In this document: positions 36,201 to 51,360 of the stretch, piece after piece
Layout: each line of letters opens with the position of its first letter
How positions within the stretch are numbered: position 1 is the stretch's first letter
NCBI RefSeq assembly: GCF_041381155.1
Contig: NC_091147.1
Coordinates: forward strand, 16,529,318 to 16,593,317
Length of the DNA: 64,000 nucleotides
Direction of reading: 5' to 3'
From: Argopecten irradians
Taxonomy: Eukaryota; Mollusca; Bivalvia; Pectinida; Pectinidae
Notes under the pieces: generated by a model
Seen by the model: the letters and a program-made list of their open reading frames with translations, nothing else
Told to the model about the DNA's origin: nothing
The model's database searches: none
Program-made: the position numbers and the translations under genes

Positions 36201-39200
36201 CAAATTTAAGTAAACTAAAATGCTCGTATAATTGCAAGTGGCAGGTGGTATTTTACAACTTTTTTACGTAGAGAAATGTTCGCGGATAATTCCTCTCTGA
36301 TAGTTATATGAGCAGAGAAACGTTCGCAGATAATTCCTCGATGATAGTTATCTGAGGAGAAAATTGTTTGCAGATAATTCCTCTTTGATAGATATTTGAG
36401 CAGAGAAATGTTCGCGGATAATTCCTCTTTGATAGTTATTTAAGGAGAGAAATGTTCGCAGATAATTCCTCTTTGACAGTTATTTGAGGAGAGAAATGTT
36501 CGCAGATAATTCCTCTTTAATAGATATTTAAGGAGAGAAATGTTCGCGGATAATTCCTCTTTGATAGTTATTTGAGGAGAGAAATGTTCTCGGATTCCTC
36601 TTTTATACTTATTCGAAGAAAGGAATATTCGCAAATTCATCTTTATCAGTTATTCGAGGAGACAAATGGCATGAATTACTCTTTGATAGTTATTCCAGGA
36701 GAGAAATATTCGCAAGTTCCTCTTTGATAGCTATTCGAGGACAGAAATATATTCGCGCAATTGTCGATTTCTCATTAGCATAAAAGCTTTGAGGCTAACT
36801 TTCTTGTCGTTATTTCATTTTATAAACTTAATCGCAAATATAGCTTAATTTAATGTCCGCCAATAAAACATCTGTATGGTATACATAAAAAGGTTTTGTT
36901 TTCTGCAAACTTAAATACACTGTACTTATACATTGTATGTTAATAGGTACAGAGACAAGCAGAATCACGACATCACAGACGGATATGTCTACATCACAGA
37001 CAGATGTGTCTACATCACGGACAGATGTGTCTACCTTAGTGACAGATGTGTCTACATCAGTTACAGATATGCCTACATCAGTGACAGATGTGTCTACATC
37101 AGTGACAGATGTGTCTACATCAGTGACAGATATATCTTCATCAGTGACAGATGTGTCTACATCACGGACAGATGTGTCTACTTTAGTGACAGATGTGTCT
37201 ACATCACAGACGGATATGTCAACATCACGGACAGGTGTGTCTGCATCAGTGACAGATGTGTCTACATCAAAGACGGATATGTATACATCACGCACAGATG
37301 TGTCTACATCAGTGACAGATGTGTCTACATCAGTGACAGATGTGTCTACATCAGTGACAGATATGTCTACATCACGGACAGATGTGTCTACATCAGTGAC
37401 AGATAAGTCTACATCAGTGACAGATGTGTCTACATCAGTGACAGATGTGTCTACATCAGTGACAGATGTGTCTACATCAGTGGCAGATGTGTCTACATCA
37501 GTGACAGATGTGTCTACATCAGTGACAGATGTGTCTACATCAGTGACAGATGTGTCTACATCAATGACAGATATGTCTACATCAGTGACAGATATGTCTA
37601 CATCACGGACAGATATGTCTACATCAGTGACAGATATGTCTACATCAATGACAGATATGTCTACATCACGGACAGATGTGTCTACGTCAGTGACAGATGT
37701 GTCTACATCAGTGACAGACCCCGGAGACACAGTCTTACTGCACCCTTCCTTTACCAGTGCTGCCGTATCTGATTCCACCTCAATGATAACTATGTCGAGT
37801 ACAGTTATAGATGATTTGGCTGAGGCGGTATCGACATCTGATGATGATAACTATAACACAGCTAACGGACAGCTACATGATACACCTTCTTTTGATATGC
37901 CATTCACAGGTAGGAACAGTGATGTTTGGAATTATCGACAACTCAGTAAAGACACAGACAAGTTTGATACAAAGGATATGCTAATAATAAGTAAATATCA
38001 CGGGAAAAGATATTCAAACATTACATACACAAGTTATCTCTTTGCTTTCGCATACATTTAACTTTTGAACATTCATGATTTACTAAGGTTATGACCCAAA
38101 AACACGGCTATAGTTGTAGATAGTTTTCTATTGATGATAAAGACTATACATGTATTATCTAAATGATTTATTTATTTTACTTATTTATTTGCAATTCAAC
38201 AGACCAGAAGCTCCACTTACAGAATGGATAACAAATTAATACATTTAACAAATAAATTTATTTCACAGTTAAATACTAGGTAAAAGAGAAACAGAAGTAA
38301 ACATCCAGTTACAAACTAATGTAAGATTGTCTTTAAACGGGTTTTAAATGGTTGAATGGATACAAAAACATATCACAGTCAGGCGCAGAGTTAATACCAT
38401 AACAACTAGATTGTATTCGGTTTAAGATACTGTACTTTCTCACATTACTGTAACTCTACTACGCTAGCAAGAAAACTGATTGGAACGACTTCAACGTTAA
38501 TTGAGATTACGGACTTAAACACAATTGGTTGACAATGAAAAAACAATTAAAAGTACTGTTGACACAATTATAAAGAAAGACCATGTCTAAAATGTCCGTC
38601 TACTTTCGAAGATTAAAATGTTTATACAAATGTCAGCGTCACACAAAGTTGTAAATTTACTTACTACTAACATCCAAATTGATTTTGTAATACTAATAAT
38701 CACAATTGCAAATTGAAATTTCAGACACAACGACCACCATGGATCAGCAAACGACCCCACTAAAACAAACTGGAAAATATTTTTTTTGATTCTATCGTTT
38801 TACAAACAACACTCCATCAACCAAACCATCATGCATACGTAACAATGACAACCCATTATACATATGACACAACACCAACCCATACAGACGATACAACACC
38901 AACACATACAGACCATACAACACCAACACATACAGACCATACAACGCCAACACATACAGACCATACAACACCAACACATTCAGACCATACAACACCAACA
39001 CATACAGACGATACAACACCAACACATACAGACGATACAACACCAACACATACAGACGATACAACACCAACACATACAGACCATACAACCCAACACATAC
39101 AGACCATACAACACCAACACATTCAGACCAACACACCAACACATACAGACGATATAACATCAACACATACAGACGATACAACACCAACACATACAGACGA

Positions 39201-42200
39201 TATAACATCAACACATACAGACGATACAACACCAACACATACAGACGATACACAAAACACATACAGACGATACAACACCAACACATACAGACCATACAAC
39301 ACCAACACATACAGACCATACAACACCAACACATACAGACCATACAACACCAACACATACAGACCATACAACACCAACACCTACAACATACACACCAACA
39401 CATACAACGATAACACCAACACACAGACGATAAACACCAACACACTACAGACGATACAACACCAACACATACAGACGATACAACACCAACACATACAGAC
39501 GATACAACACCAACACCTACAGACGATACAACACCAACACATACAGACGATACAACAACAACACATACAGACGATACAACACCAACACAACATACAGACC
39601 ATACAACACCAACACATACAGACCATACAACGCCAACACATACAGACCATACAACACCAACACATACAGACCATACAACACCAACACCTACAGACCATAC
39701 AACACCAACACATACAGACGATACAACACCAACACATACAGACGATACAACACCAACACATACAGACCATACAACACCAACACATACAGACCATACAACA
39801 CCAACACATACAGACCATACAACACCAACACATACAGACCATACAACACCAACACATACAGACGATACAACACCAACACATACAGACCATACAACACCAA
39901 CACATACAGACGATACAACACCAACACATACAGACGATACAACACCAACACATACAGACCATACAACACCAACACATACAGACCATACAACACCAACACA
40001 TACAGACGATACAACATCAACACATACAGACGATACAACACCAACACATACAGACCATACAACACCAACACATACAGACGATACAACACCAACACATACA
40101 GACCATACAACACCAACACATACAGACATACAACACACACATACATACAACAACATACAACATACAACACAACACATACAGACCATAACAACAACACAAC
40201 AACACATACAGACATACAACACCAACACATACAGACCATACAACACCAACACATACAGACCATACAACACCAACACATACAGACCATACAACACCAACAC
40301 ATACAGACGATACAACACCACACACATACAGACGATACAACACCAACACATACAGACCATACAACACCAACACATACAGACCATACAACACCAACACATA
40401 CAGACCATACAACACCAACACATACAGACGATACAACACAACACTACAGACATACAACACCAACACATACAGACGATACAACACCAACACATACAGACAT
40501 ACAACACCAACACATACAGACCATACAACACCAACACATACAGACCATACAACACCAACACATACAGACGATACAACACCAACACATACAGACCATACAA
40601 CACCAACACATACAGACCATACAACACCAACACATACAGACGATACAACACCAACACATACAGACCATACAACACAACACAACAGACATACAACACACAC
40701 ATACAGACAACAACACACACATACAGACCATACAACACCAACATACAGACCATACAACACCAACACATACAGACATACAACACCAACACATACAGACCAT
40801 ACAACACCAACACATACAGACATACAACACCAACACATACAACGATACAACACCAACACATACAGACGATACAACACCAACACATACAGACCATACAACA
40901 CCAACACATACAGACGATACAACACCAACACATACAGACCATACAACACCAACACATACAGACCATACAACACCAACACATACAGACGATACAACACCAA
41001 CACATACAGACCATACAACACCAACACATACAGACCATACAACACCAACACATACAGACGATACAACACCAACACATACAGACATACAACACCAACACAT
41101 ACAGACGATACAACAACAAAACATACAGACGATACAACACCAACACATACAGACGATACAACACCAACACATACAGACGATACAGCACCAACACATACAG
41201 ACGATACAACACCAACACATACAGACGATACAACACCAACACATACAGACGATACAACACCAACACATACAGACGATACAACACCAACACATACAGACCA
41301 TACAACACCAACACATACAGACATACAACACCAACACATACAGACCATACAACACCAACACATACAGACCATACAACACCAACACATACAGACCATACAA
41401 CACCACACACATACAGACCATACAACACCAACACATACAGACATACAACACCAACACATACCGACGATACAACACACAACACATACAGACGATACAACAC
41501 CAAACACATACAGACGATACAACACCAACACATACAGACGATACAACACCAACACATACAGACGATACAACACCAACACATACAGACGATACAACACCAA
41601 CACATACAGACGAATACACAACACCAACACATACAGACGATACAACACCAACACATACAGACGATACAACACCAACACATACAGACGATACAACACCAAC
41701 ACATACAGACGATACAACACCAACACATACAGACGATACAACACCAACACATACAGACGATACAACACCAACACATACAGACGATACAACACCAACACAT
41801 ACAGACGATACAACATCAACACATACAGACCATACAACACCAACACATACAGACCATACAACACCAACACATACAGACGATACAACACAACACATACACA
41901 CATACAGACCATACAGACATAACACCAACACATACAGACCATACAACACCAACACATACAGACGATACAACACACAACACATACAGACGATACAACATCA
42001 ACACATACAGACGATACAACACCAACACATACAGACCATACAACACAACAACACATACAGACATACAACACCAACACAACATACAGACGATACAACACCA
42101 ACACATACAGACGATACAACACCAACACATACAGACGATACAACACCAACACATACAGACGATACAACACACAAACACATACAGACGATACAACACCAAC

Positions 42201-45200
42201 ACATACAGACGATACAACACCAACACATACAGACCATACAACACAACACATACAGACCATACAACACCAACACATACAGACGATACAACACCAACACATA
42301 CAGACGATACAAACAACACATACAGACGATACAACACCAACACATACAGACTATACAACACAACACATACAGACGATACAACACCAACACATACAGACGA
42401 TACAACACCAACACATACAGACGATACAACACCAACACATACAGACCATACAACACCAACACATACAGACGATACAACATCAACACATACAGACGATACA
42501 ACACCAACACATACAGACGATACAACAACAACACATACAGACGATACAACACCAACACATACAGACCATACAACACCAACACATACAGACGATACAACAC
42601 CAACACATACAGACGATACAACACCAACACATACAGACCATACAACACCAACACATACAGACGATACAACACCAACACATACAGACGATACAACACCAAC
42701 ACATACAGACGATACAACACCAACACATACAGACCATACAACACCAACACATACAGACGATACAACACCAACACATACAGACGATACAACACCAACACAT
42801 ACAGACGATACAACACCAACACATACAGACGATACAACACCAACACATACAGACGATACAACACCAACACATACAGACGATACAACACCAACACATACAG
42901 ACGATACAACACCAACACATACAGACGATACAACACCAACACATACAGACGATACAACACAACAACAACAACACATACAGACGATACAACACCAACACAT
43001 ACAGACGATACAACACCAACACATACAGACGATACAACACCAACACATACAGACCATAAACACAACACATACAGACGATACAACACAACACATACAGACG
43101 ATACAACACCAACACATACAGACGATACAACACAACACATACAGACGATACAACACCAACACATACAGACGATACAACACCAACACATACAGACGATACA
43201 ACACCAACACATACAGACGATACAACACCAACACATACAGACGATACAACACCAACACATACAGACGATACAACACAACACATACAGACGATACAACACA
43301 CAACACATACAGACGATACAACACAACAACACATACAGACGATACAACACCAACACATACAGACGATACAACACCAACACATACAGACGATACAACACCA
43401 ACACATACAGACGATACAACACCAACACATACAGACGATATACAACACAAACATACAGACATACACACCAACACATACAGACGATACAACACAACACATA
43501 CAGACAGATACATACAACAACACAACACATACAGACGATACAACAACACATACAGACATACAACACCAACACATACAGACACATACAACACCAACACATA
43601 CAGACATACAACACAACACATACAGACGATACACACAACACATACAGACATACAACACCAACACATACAGACGATACAACACCAACACATACAGACGATA
43701 CAACACCAACACATACAGACGATACAACACCAACACATACAGACGATACAACACCAACACATACAGACGATACAACACCAACACATACAGACGATAACAC
43801 ACAACACATACAGACGATACAACAACAACACATACAGACGATACAACACCACACATACAGACGATACAACACCAACACATACAGACGATACAACACCAAC
43901 ACATACAGACGATACAACAACAACACATACAGACATACAACACCAACACATACAGACGATACAACACCAACACATACAGACGATACAACACCAACACATA
44001 CAGACGATACAACACAACACACATACAGACATACAACACCAACACATACAGACGATACAACACCAACACATACAGACGATACAACACCAACACATACAGA
44101 CGATACAACACCAACACATACAGACGATACAACACCAACACATACAGACGATACAACACCAACACATACAGACGATACAACACCAACACATACAGACGAT
44201 ACAACACCAACACATACAGACGATACAACACCAACACATACAGACGATACAACACCAACACATACAGACGATACAACACCAACACATACAGACAATACAA
44301 CACCAACACATACAGACGATACAACACCAACACATACAGACGATACAACACCAACACATACAGACGATACAACACCAACACATACAGACGATACAACACC
44401 AACACATACAGACATACAACACCAACACATACAGACGATACAACACCAACACATACAGACGATACAACACCAACACATACAGACGATACAACACCAACAC
44501 ATACAGACGATACAACACCAACACATACAGACGATACAACACCAACACATACAGACGATACAACACCAACACATACAGACCATACAACACCAACACATAC
44601 AGACGATACAACACCAACACATACAGACGATACAACACCAACACATACAGACATACAACACCAACACATACAGACGATACAACACCAACACATACAGACG
44701 ATACAACACCAACACATACAGACGATACAACACCAACACATACAGACGATACACACACACATACACATACAGACACATACAACACCAACACATACAGACA
44801 ATACAACACCAACACATACAGACGATACAACACCAACACATACAGACCATACAACACCAACACATACAGACCATACAACACCAACACATACAGACGATAC
44901 AACACCAACACATACAGACGATACAACACCAACACATACAGACGATACAACACCAACACATACAGACGATACAAACACACCAGACATACAACACAACACA
45001 TACAGACATACAACACCAACACATACAGACGATACAACACCAACACATACAGACCATACAACACCAACACATACAGACCATACAACACCAACACATACAG
45101 ACGATACAACACCAACACATACAGACGATACAACACCAACACATACAGACGATACAACACCAACACATACAGACCATACAACACCAACACATACAGACCG

Positions 45201-48200
45201 ATACAACACCAACACATACAGACGATACAACACCAACACATACAGACGATACAACACCAACACATACAGACGATACAACACCAACACATACAGACGATAA
45301 CAACATACAAACACATACAGACGATACAACACCAACACATACAGACCATACAACACCAACACATACAGACGATACAACACCAACACATACAGACGATACA
45401 ACACCAACACATACAGACCATACAACACCAACACATACAGACGATACAACACCAACACATACAGACCATACAACACCAACACATACAGACGATACAACAC
45501 CAACACATACAGACGATACAACACCAACACATACAGACCATACAACACCAACACATACAGACGATACAACACCAACACATACAGACGATACAACACCAAC
45601 ACATACAGACGATACAACACCAACACATACAGACGATACAACACCAACACATACAGACCATACAACAACAACAACACATACAGACATACAACACCAACAC
45701 ATACAGACGATACAACACCAACACATACAGACGATACAACACCAACACATACAGACGATACAACACCAACACATACAGACGATACAACACCAACACATAC
45801 AGACGATACAACACCAACACATACAGACGATACAACACCAACACATACAGACGATACAACACCAACACATACAGACGATACAACACCAACACATACAGAC
45901 GATACAACACCAACACATACAGACGATACAACACCAACACATACAGACGATACAACACCAACACATACAGACGATACAACACCAACACATACAGACGATA
46001 CAACACCAACACATACAGACCATACAACACCAACACATACAGACCATACAACACCAACACATACAGACGATACAACACCAACACATACAGACGATACAAC
46101 ACCAACACATACAGACGATACAACACCAACACATACAGACGATACAACACCAACACATACAGACGATACAACACCAACACATACAGACGATACAACACCA
46201 ACACCTACAGACGATACAACACCAACACATACAGACGATACAAAAACAACACATACAGACGATACAACACCAACACATACAGACGATACAACACCAACAC
46301 ATACAGACGATACAACACCAACACATACAGACGATACAACACCAACACATACAGACGATACAACACCAACACATACAGACGATACAACACCAACACATAC
46401 AGACGATACAACACCAACACATACAGACGATACAACACCAACACATACAGACGATACAACACCAACACTACACGATACAACACATACAGACATACACCAA
46501 CACATACAGACGATACAACACCAACACATACAGACGATACAAACACCAACACATACAGACGATACAACACCAACACATACAGACGATACAACACCAACAC
46601 ATACAGACGATACAACACCAACACATACAGACGATACAACACCAACACATACAGACGATACAACACCAACACATACAGACGATACAACACCAACACATAC
46701 AGACGATACAACACCAACACATACAGACGATACAACACCAACACATACAGACGATACAACACCAACACATACAGACGATACAACACCAACACATACAGAC
46801 GATACAACACCAACACATACACATACAACACCAAGATCAGACCATACAACACCAACACATGCAGACCATACAACACCAACACATACAGACGATACAAACC
46901 GACACATACAGACAACATACAACACCAACACATACAGACCATACAACATCAACACATACAGACCATACAACACCAACACATACAGACCATACAACACCAA
47001 CCACCTACAGACCATACAACACCAACAAATACAGACGATACAACACCAACACATACAGACCATACAACAACAACACATACAGACCATACAACAACAACAC
47101 ATACAGACATACAACACCACCGACAATGGAATGGCATCTACAGTAACAACAGACAACGGAATGTCATATAAACAAACAATGGACAATGGAATGTCATCTA
47201 CAGTAACAACGACAATGGAATGTCATCTACGGAACAACAAACAATGGAATGACATCACACGATAACAACAGACAATGGAATGTCATCTAAACAAACAATG
47301 GACAATGGAATGTCATCTACAGTAACAAATGGCAATGGAATGTCATCTACAGCAACAACGGACAAACGAATGTCATCCACAGCAACAAAGAACAATGGAA
47401 TGTCATCTACAGTAACAACGGACAAACGAATGTCATCTACAGCAAGAACGACAATGGAATGTCATCTACAGAAAAAATGGACACTGAAATGTCATCTTCA
47501 GCAACAACAGACAATGGAATGTCATCTACAGTAACAACGGACAATAGAATGTCATCTACACAAACAACAGACACTGGAATGTCATCTACACAAACAACAG
47601 ACAATGGAATGTCATCTACAGAAACAACGGACAATGGAATGTCATCTACAGAAACAACGGACAATGGAATGTCATCACAGCAACAAAGACAATGGAATGT
47701 CATCTACAGTAACAAGGACAAGAATGTCATCTACACAAAACAAAGACAATGGAATGTCATCTACAGAAAAAATGGACACTGAAATGTCATCTACACAAAC
47801 AACAGACAATGGAATGTCATCTACACAAATCATACAAAACAACAATGGAATGTCATCTACACAAACAACAGACAATGGAATGTCATCTACACATACAAAG
47901 ACAATGGAATGTCATCTACAGAAAAAATGACAATGGAATGTCATCTACAGACACAGGGACAATGGAATGTCATCTACACAAACAAAGACAATGGAATGTC
48001 ATCTACACAAACAACAGACAATGGAAATGTCATCTACAGAAACAACAGACAATGGAATGTCATCTACAGAAACAACAGACAATGGAATGTCATCTACACA
48101 AACAACAGACAATGGAATGTCATCTACACATACACAAGAAGAAATGGAATGTCATCATGGACAATGGAATGTCATCTACAAAACAAAGACAATGGAATGT

Positions 48201-50845
48201 CATCTACAGAAAAAATGGACAGAAAATCAACAGAAACAACAGAAAATGGAATATCATCTACACAAACAACAGACAATGGAATGTTATCTAAAAAAACTAC
48301 AGACAATGGAATGTCATTTCCACATACACCAGAAAATGGAATGTCATCTACGATAATAACGGACAATGGAATGGCATCTACAGAAACAATAGACAATGGA
48401 ATGTCATCTACAGTAACAACGGACAATGGAATGTCATCTAAACAAACAACTGACAATAGAATGTCATCTACGGTAACAATGGACAATGGAATGTCATCTA
48501 CAGTAACAACGGACAATGAAATGGCATCTACAGTAACAACGGACAATGGAATGTCATCTACAGTAACAACGGACAATAGAATGTCATCCACAGAAACAAC
48601 GGAAACTGCAATGACATTTACACAAACAACATATAATGGAATGTCATCTACACAAACAACAGACAATGGAATGTCATCTACAGAAACAATGGAAAATGGA
48701 ACGTCATCTACACAAACAATGGACAATGGAATGTTATCTACACAAACAATGGACAATGGAATATCATATAAACAAACAACAAACAATGGAATAGGTTTTA
48801 AACAAACAACAGACAATGGAATGTCATCTTCACAAACAACATACACTGGACTGTCATCTGCCGAAACAGCAGGCAATGGAATGTCATTTACAGAAACAAG
48901 GGACAATGGAATGTCATCTACAGAAACAACGGAAACTGCAATGACATTTACAGAAACAACAAACAATGGAATGTCATCTACACAAACAACAGACAATGGA
49001 ATGTCATCTTTAGAAACAAATGACAATGGAATGTCATCTACACAAACAATGGACAATGGAATGTCTATTACACATTCAAGGTACAATGGTTTGTCATCAA
49101 CAGAAACGTGGACCGATGGAATGTCATCTGCAGAAACAATGGACGATGGAATGTCATCTACAGAATCATGGACCGATGGAATGTCATCTGCAGAAACAAT
49201 GGACAATGGAATGTCATCTACACAAACAATGGACAATGGAATGTCATCTACACAAACAACAGACAATGGAATGTCATCTACACAAACAACAGACAATGGA
49301 ATGTCATCTATACAATCAATGGACAATGGAATGTCATCTATAGAAACAAGGGACAATGGAATATCATATACACAAACAAGGGACAATGGAATGTCATCCA
49401 CAGAAACAATAGGCAATGGAATGTCATCTACAGAAACAAGGGACAATGGAATGCCATCTACACAAACAACAGACAATGGAATGTCATACACACAAACAAC
49501 ACACAATGGAATGTCATCTACACAAACAACGGACAATGGAATGTCATCTACAGCAACAACAGACAATGGAATGCCATCTACGCAAACAACCGACAATGGA
49601 ATGCCATCTACACAAACAACAGACAATGGAATGCCATCTACACAAACAACAGACAATGAAATGCCATCTACACAAACAACAGACAATGGAATGCCATCTA
49701 CACAAACAACAGACAATGGAATACCATCTACACAAACAACAGACAATGGAATGCCATCTACGGTAACAATGGACAATGGAATGTCATACACACAAACAAC
49801 ACACAATGGAATGTCATCTACACAAACAATGGACAATGGAATATCATCTACAGCAACAACAGACAATGGAATGTCATCTATACAAATAACAGACAATAGA
49901 ATGTCATTTACACAAACAACAGACAATGGAATGTCGTTTACACAAACAATGGACAATGGAATATTATCGACGGAAACAACAGATATTGCAAAAATATCTA
50001 CAGAAACAACATACAGTGGAGTTTTTCATACGGAAACAAGCGAAGGAACTTTATCTACGGAAACAGCAAATGCTTGGATAATACTTACGAAAACAACAGA
50101 TATTGGGATATTACCAACGGAAGCACTTAGAACTGAATCAGCAACAACTGACCAATCACGGGACTATAATTTACCTGTTTCCGTAAGCATCTCCCATATC
50201 GATACAACTCCTTTAAGTGCAGTGAGTGTATATCTAAGCCCTACCAAAACATATTCTTCGGAATTTAGTTTGTCTAGTGCATCTATTGAAATCATGAGAA
50301 CATCGGTCCTCCCGACCAATGACGCCGAGACTGTTGTTTTAACAACACCAAATGAGGCGAAATCAAGCGCTGGAAGTACATCGTCGGGACATCCATCTTC
50401 GTTCGTGTCCTCAACGACAGAAACAACGCTTCCTTTATCAAGTTCTACTAACAATCCACAGTGCCGTTCTGCTTCGCCTACTGTTTCAACCATCCCACAT
50501 GTGGCGCCGTCACAGAGCACGTGTCGACAGCGTCAGAAGTGTTCCTGTCGGCGCATGTCTAAAAGAAGACATGTGAATATTACCAAAGAAACCTTGACGA
50601 AGGACATGGAGAAGACAAAGGAAGAACTGACCGTCACCAAGTCGACTTTATCGTCTTCCGTCCGGAAGAAAGTCTGTGCTGCCGATTCCCGGACCTCAGC
50701 CTCCATTGTTGGTGTGGTTGGCGGGATGATTCTACTGTCGCTGGTACTGACACTGGTTATAACGGACGTCGTAGGCTTCGTCAGATCACCGGAGAAATAT
50801 ATAAGGACGCGGAAGAAAAAGCGAAAGAAGCGCGGGGGAGTGTGA
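33268..50845 (+). CDS. Giant mucin-like single-pass membrane protein
   Basis: Exons: 33268-33322 (ATG, signal peptide MIWFILIYFQGIVFADS), 35340-35360 (21-base microexon, GAISGRN), 36947-37909 and 38725-50845. All junctions are phase 1. Exon 3 is about 36 copies of STSVTDV plus a Ser/Thr/Asp-rich stretch. Exon 4 opens DTTTTMDQQTTPLKQ, then holds about 340 copies of DDTTPTHT (or DHTTPTHT), about 95 copies of NGMSSTQTTD, a Ser/Thr stem, a short Cys-rich and basic segment (CRQRQKCSCRR), a juxtamembrane VTKSTLSSSVRKK, a membrane helix (SIVGVVGGMILLSLVLTLV) and a basic tail ending KKKRKKRGGV. Length would be about 4,400 residues. The PTS repeats imply dense O-glycosylation, so a surface mucin is likely. 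The frame is interrupted: a T8 run near 38780 and many small indels in the 24-bp array put parts in other frames. These are plausibly assembly errors, because the repeat unit and both flanks are coherent. The alternative is a decayed gene. Confidence 0.65.
33323..36278. other. Introns 1 and 2 of the mucin-like gene, AT-rich
   Basis: Apart from the proposed microexon at 35340-35360, only AT-rich sequence and simple GATA/AATGA tracts (about 33850-34030) are seen. Confidence 0.4.
36279..36760. repeat. 44-bp tandem repeat in intron 2 of the mucin-like gene
   Basis: About eleven units with the anchor TTCGCAGATAATTCCTCTTT; starts near 36279, 36322, 36366, 36411 and 36455. The last units are degenerate. 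The minus-strand open frame is a by-product. Confidence 0.8.
36958..37716 (+). repeat. 21-bp coding minisatellite (STSVTDV)
   Basis: About 36 in-frame units of TCTACATCAGTGACAGATGTG-type sequence, with variants that change Val to Arg or Gln (STSRTDV, STSQTDM). No frame break inside, consistent with selection on the reading frame. Confidence 0.9.
38858..47122 (+). repeat. 24-bp minisatellite, about 340 copies (DDTTPTHT)
   Basis: The unit encodes Asp-Asp/His-Thr-Thr-Pro-Thr-His-Thr. The plus strand is rich in A and C with few G and T. Two unit types alternate irregularly in the first third (GACCAT and GACGAT), while the last third is nearly all GACGAT. Because the unit is a multiple of three and lacks stops, long open frames appear on both strands. 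Small indels that shorten units (for example ACAACACAAC-type joins) are scattered throughout. Confidence 0.95.
47122..49985 (+). repeat. 30-bp coding minisatellite, about 95 copies (NGMSSTQTTD)
   Basis: The unit is ACAATGGAATGTCATCTACA plus ten bases, with CAA/GAA/GTA variants. From 47909 to the stop at 50845 the frame is fully open. The 5' third (47122-47900) has small indels. Variant units such as WTDGMSSAE form a local sub-repeat (49108-49200). Confidence 0.93.
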
Positions 50846-50904
50846 GTTCAAGATATTTGTGCTTGACTGAAAAACGCAGATGAAATTCTGAACGTAGGTT
50901 AAAT

Positions 50905-51360
50905 AATCCGACTTTGAGAATAACTGTTTGGGAATATTTAGCCATACTCTTATGCAATCTAATGAAGATTAGACTTGTAATTCCGCTCCCTCTACGATAC
51001 TCTACGTTACGCTCAAACATTTTACCTGTATTGGAGCGTAACGTAGAGTATCGTTGTGGGAGCGAAATTACAAGTCTAATTTTAATTAGATTGTACTCTT
51101 ACGTGAGGAAACACAGAGGAAAATTGGTGAACGTGGACTTAACAAAGTAACCAAATAAGTCACTAATACATATACATAATCCGACTTTGAGAATAACCGT
51201 TTAGGAATATTTAGCTATATACTCTTACGTGAGAAATACAGAGGAAATGGTGAACGTGGACTTAATTAAGTAACCAAATGTGTCACTAATACATGTACAT
51301 AATCGACTTTGAGAATAACCGTTTAGGAATATTTAGCTATATACTCTTACGTGAGGGATA
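50905..51360. repeat. Tandem repeat of about 125 bp, three copies
   Basis: The anchor ATAATCCGACTTTGAGAATAA recurs near 50903, 51176 and 51300. Each copy runs through TACTCTTACGTGAG, CAGAGGAAA and GTGAACGTGGACTTAA. The first copy is split by a 141-bp MITE. It follows the stop codon of the mucin-like gene and may be its 3' UTR. Confidence 0.85.
50953..51093. mobile_element. Foldback MITE with 8-bp target duplication (hAT-like)
   Basis: The arms of about 60 bases pair almost fully: CAATCTAAT...CTACGTTACGCTC at the left, GAGCGTAACGTAG...ATTAGATTG at the right. The element is flanked by TACTCTTA at 50945-50952 and 51094-51101. The two neighbouring tandem copies show the uninterrupted site TATACTCTTACGTGAG. 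An 8-bp duplication is the mark of hAT-type elements. Confidence 0.85.

Noticed and set aside
36828-37778. Minus-strand frame with VTDVDTS repeats
   Set aside because: Antisense of the 21-bp coding repeat; the plus-strand frame has splice sites in phase with its neighbours.
38792-47186. Very long minus-strand open frames (up to about 1,560 codons) rich in Cys, Trp, Val and Tyr
   Set aside because: They are reverse readings of the 24-bp array, which is a multiple of three without stops in any reverse frame. No start context, signal, domain or ordinary composition supports them.
48172-49956. Minus-strand frame of 594 codons with VDDIPLSVVC repeats
   Set aside because: Reverse reading of the 30-bp array of the mucin-like gene, whose plus-strand frame leads into a membrane anchor.
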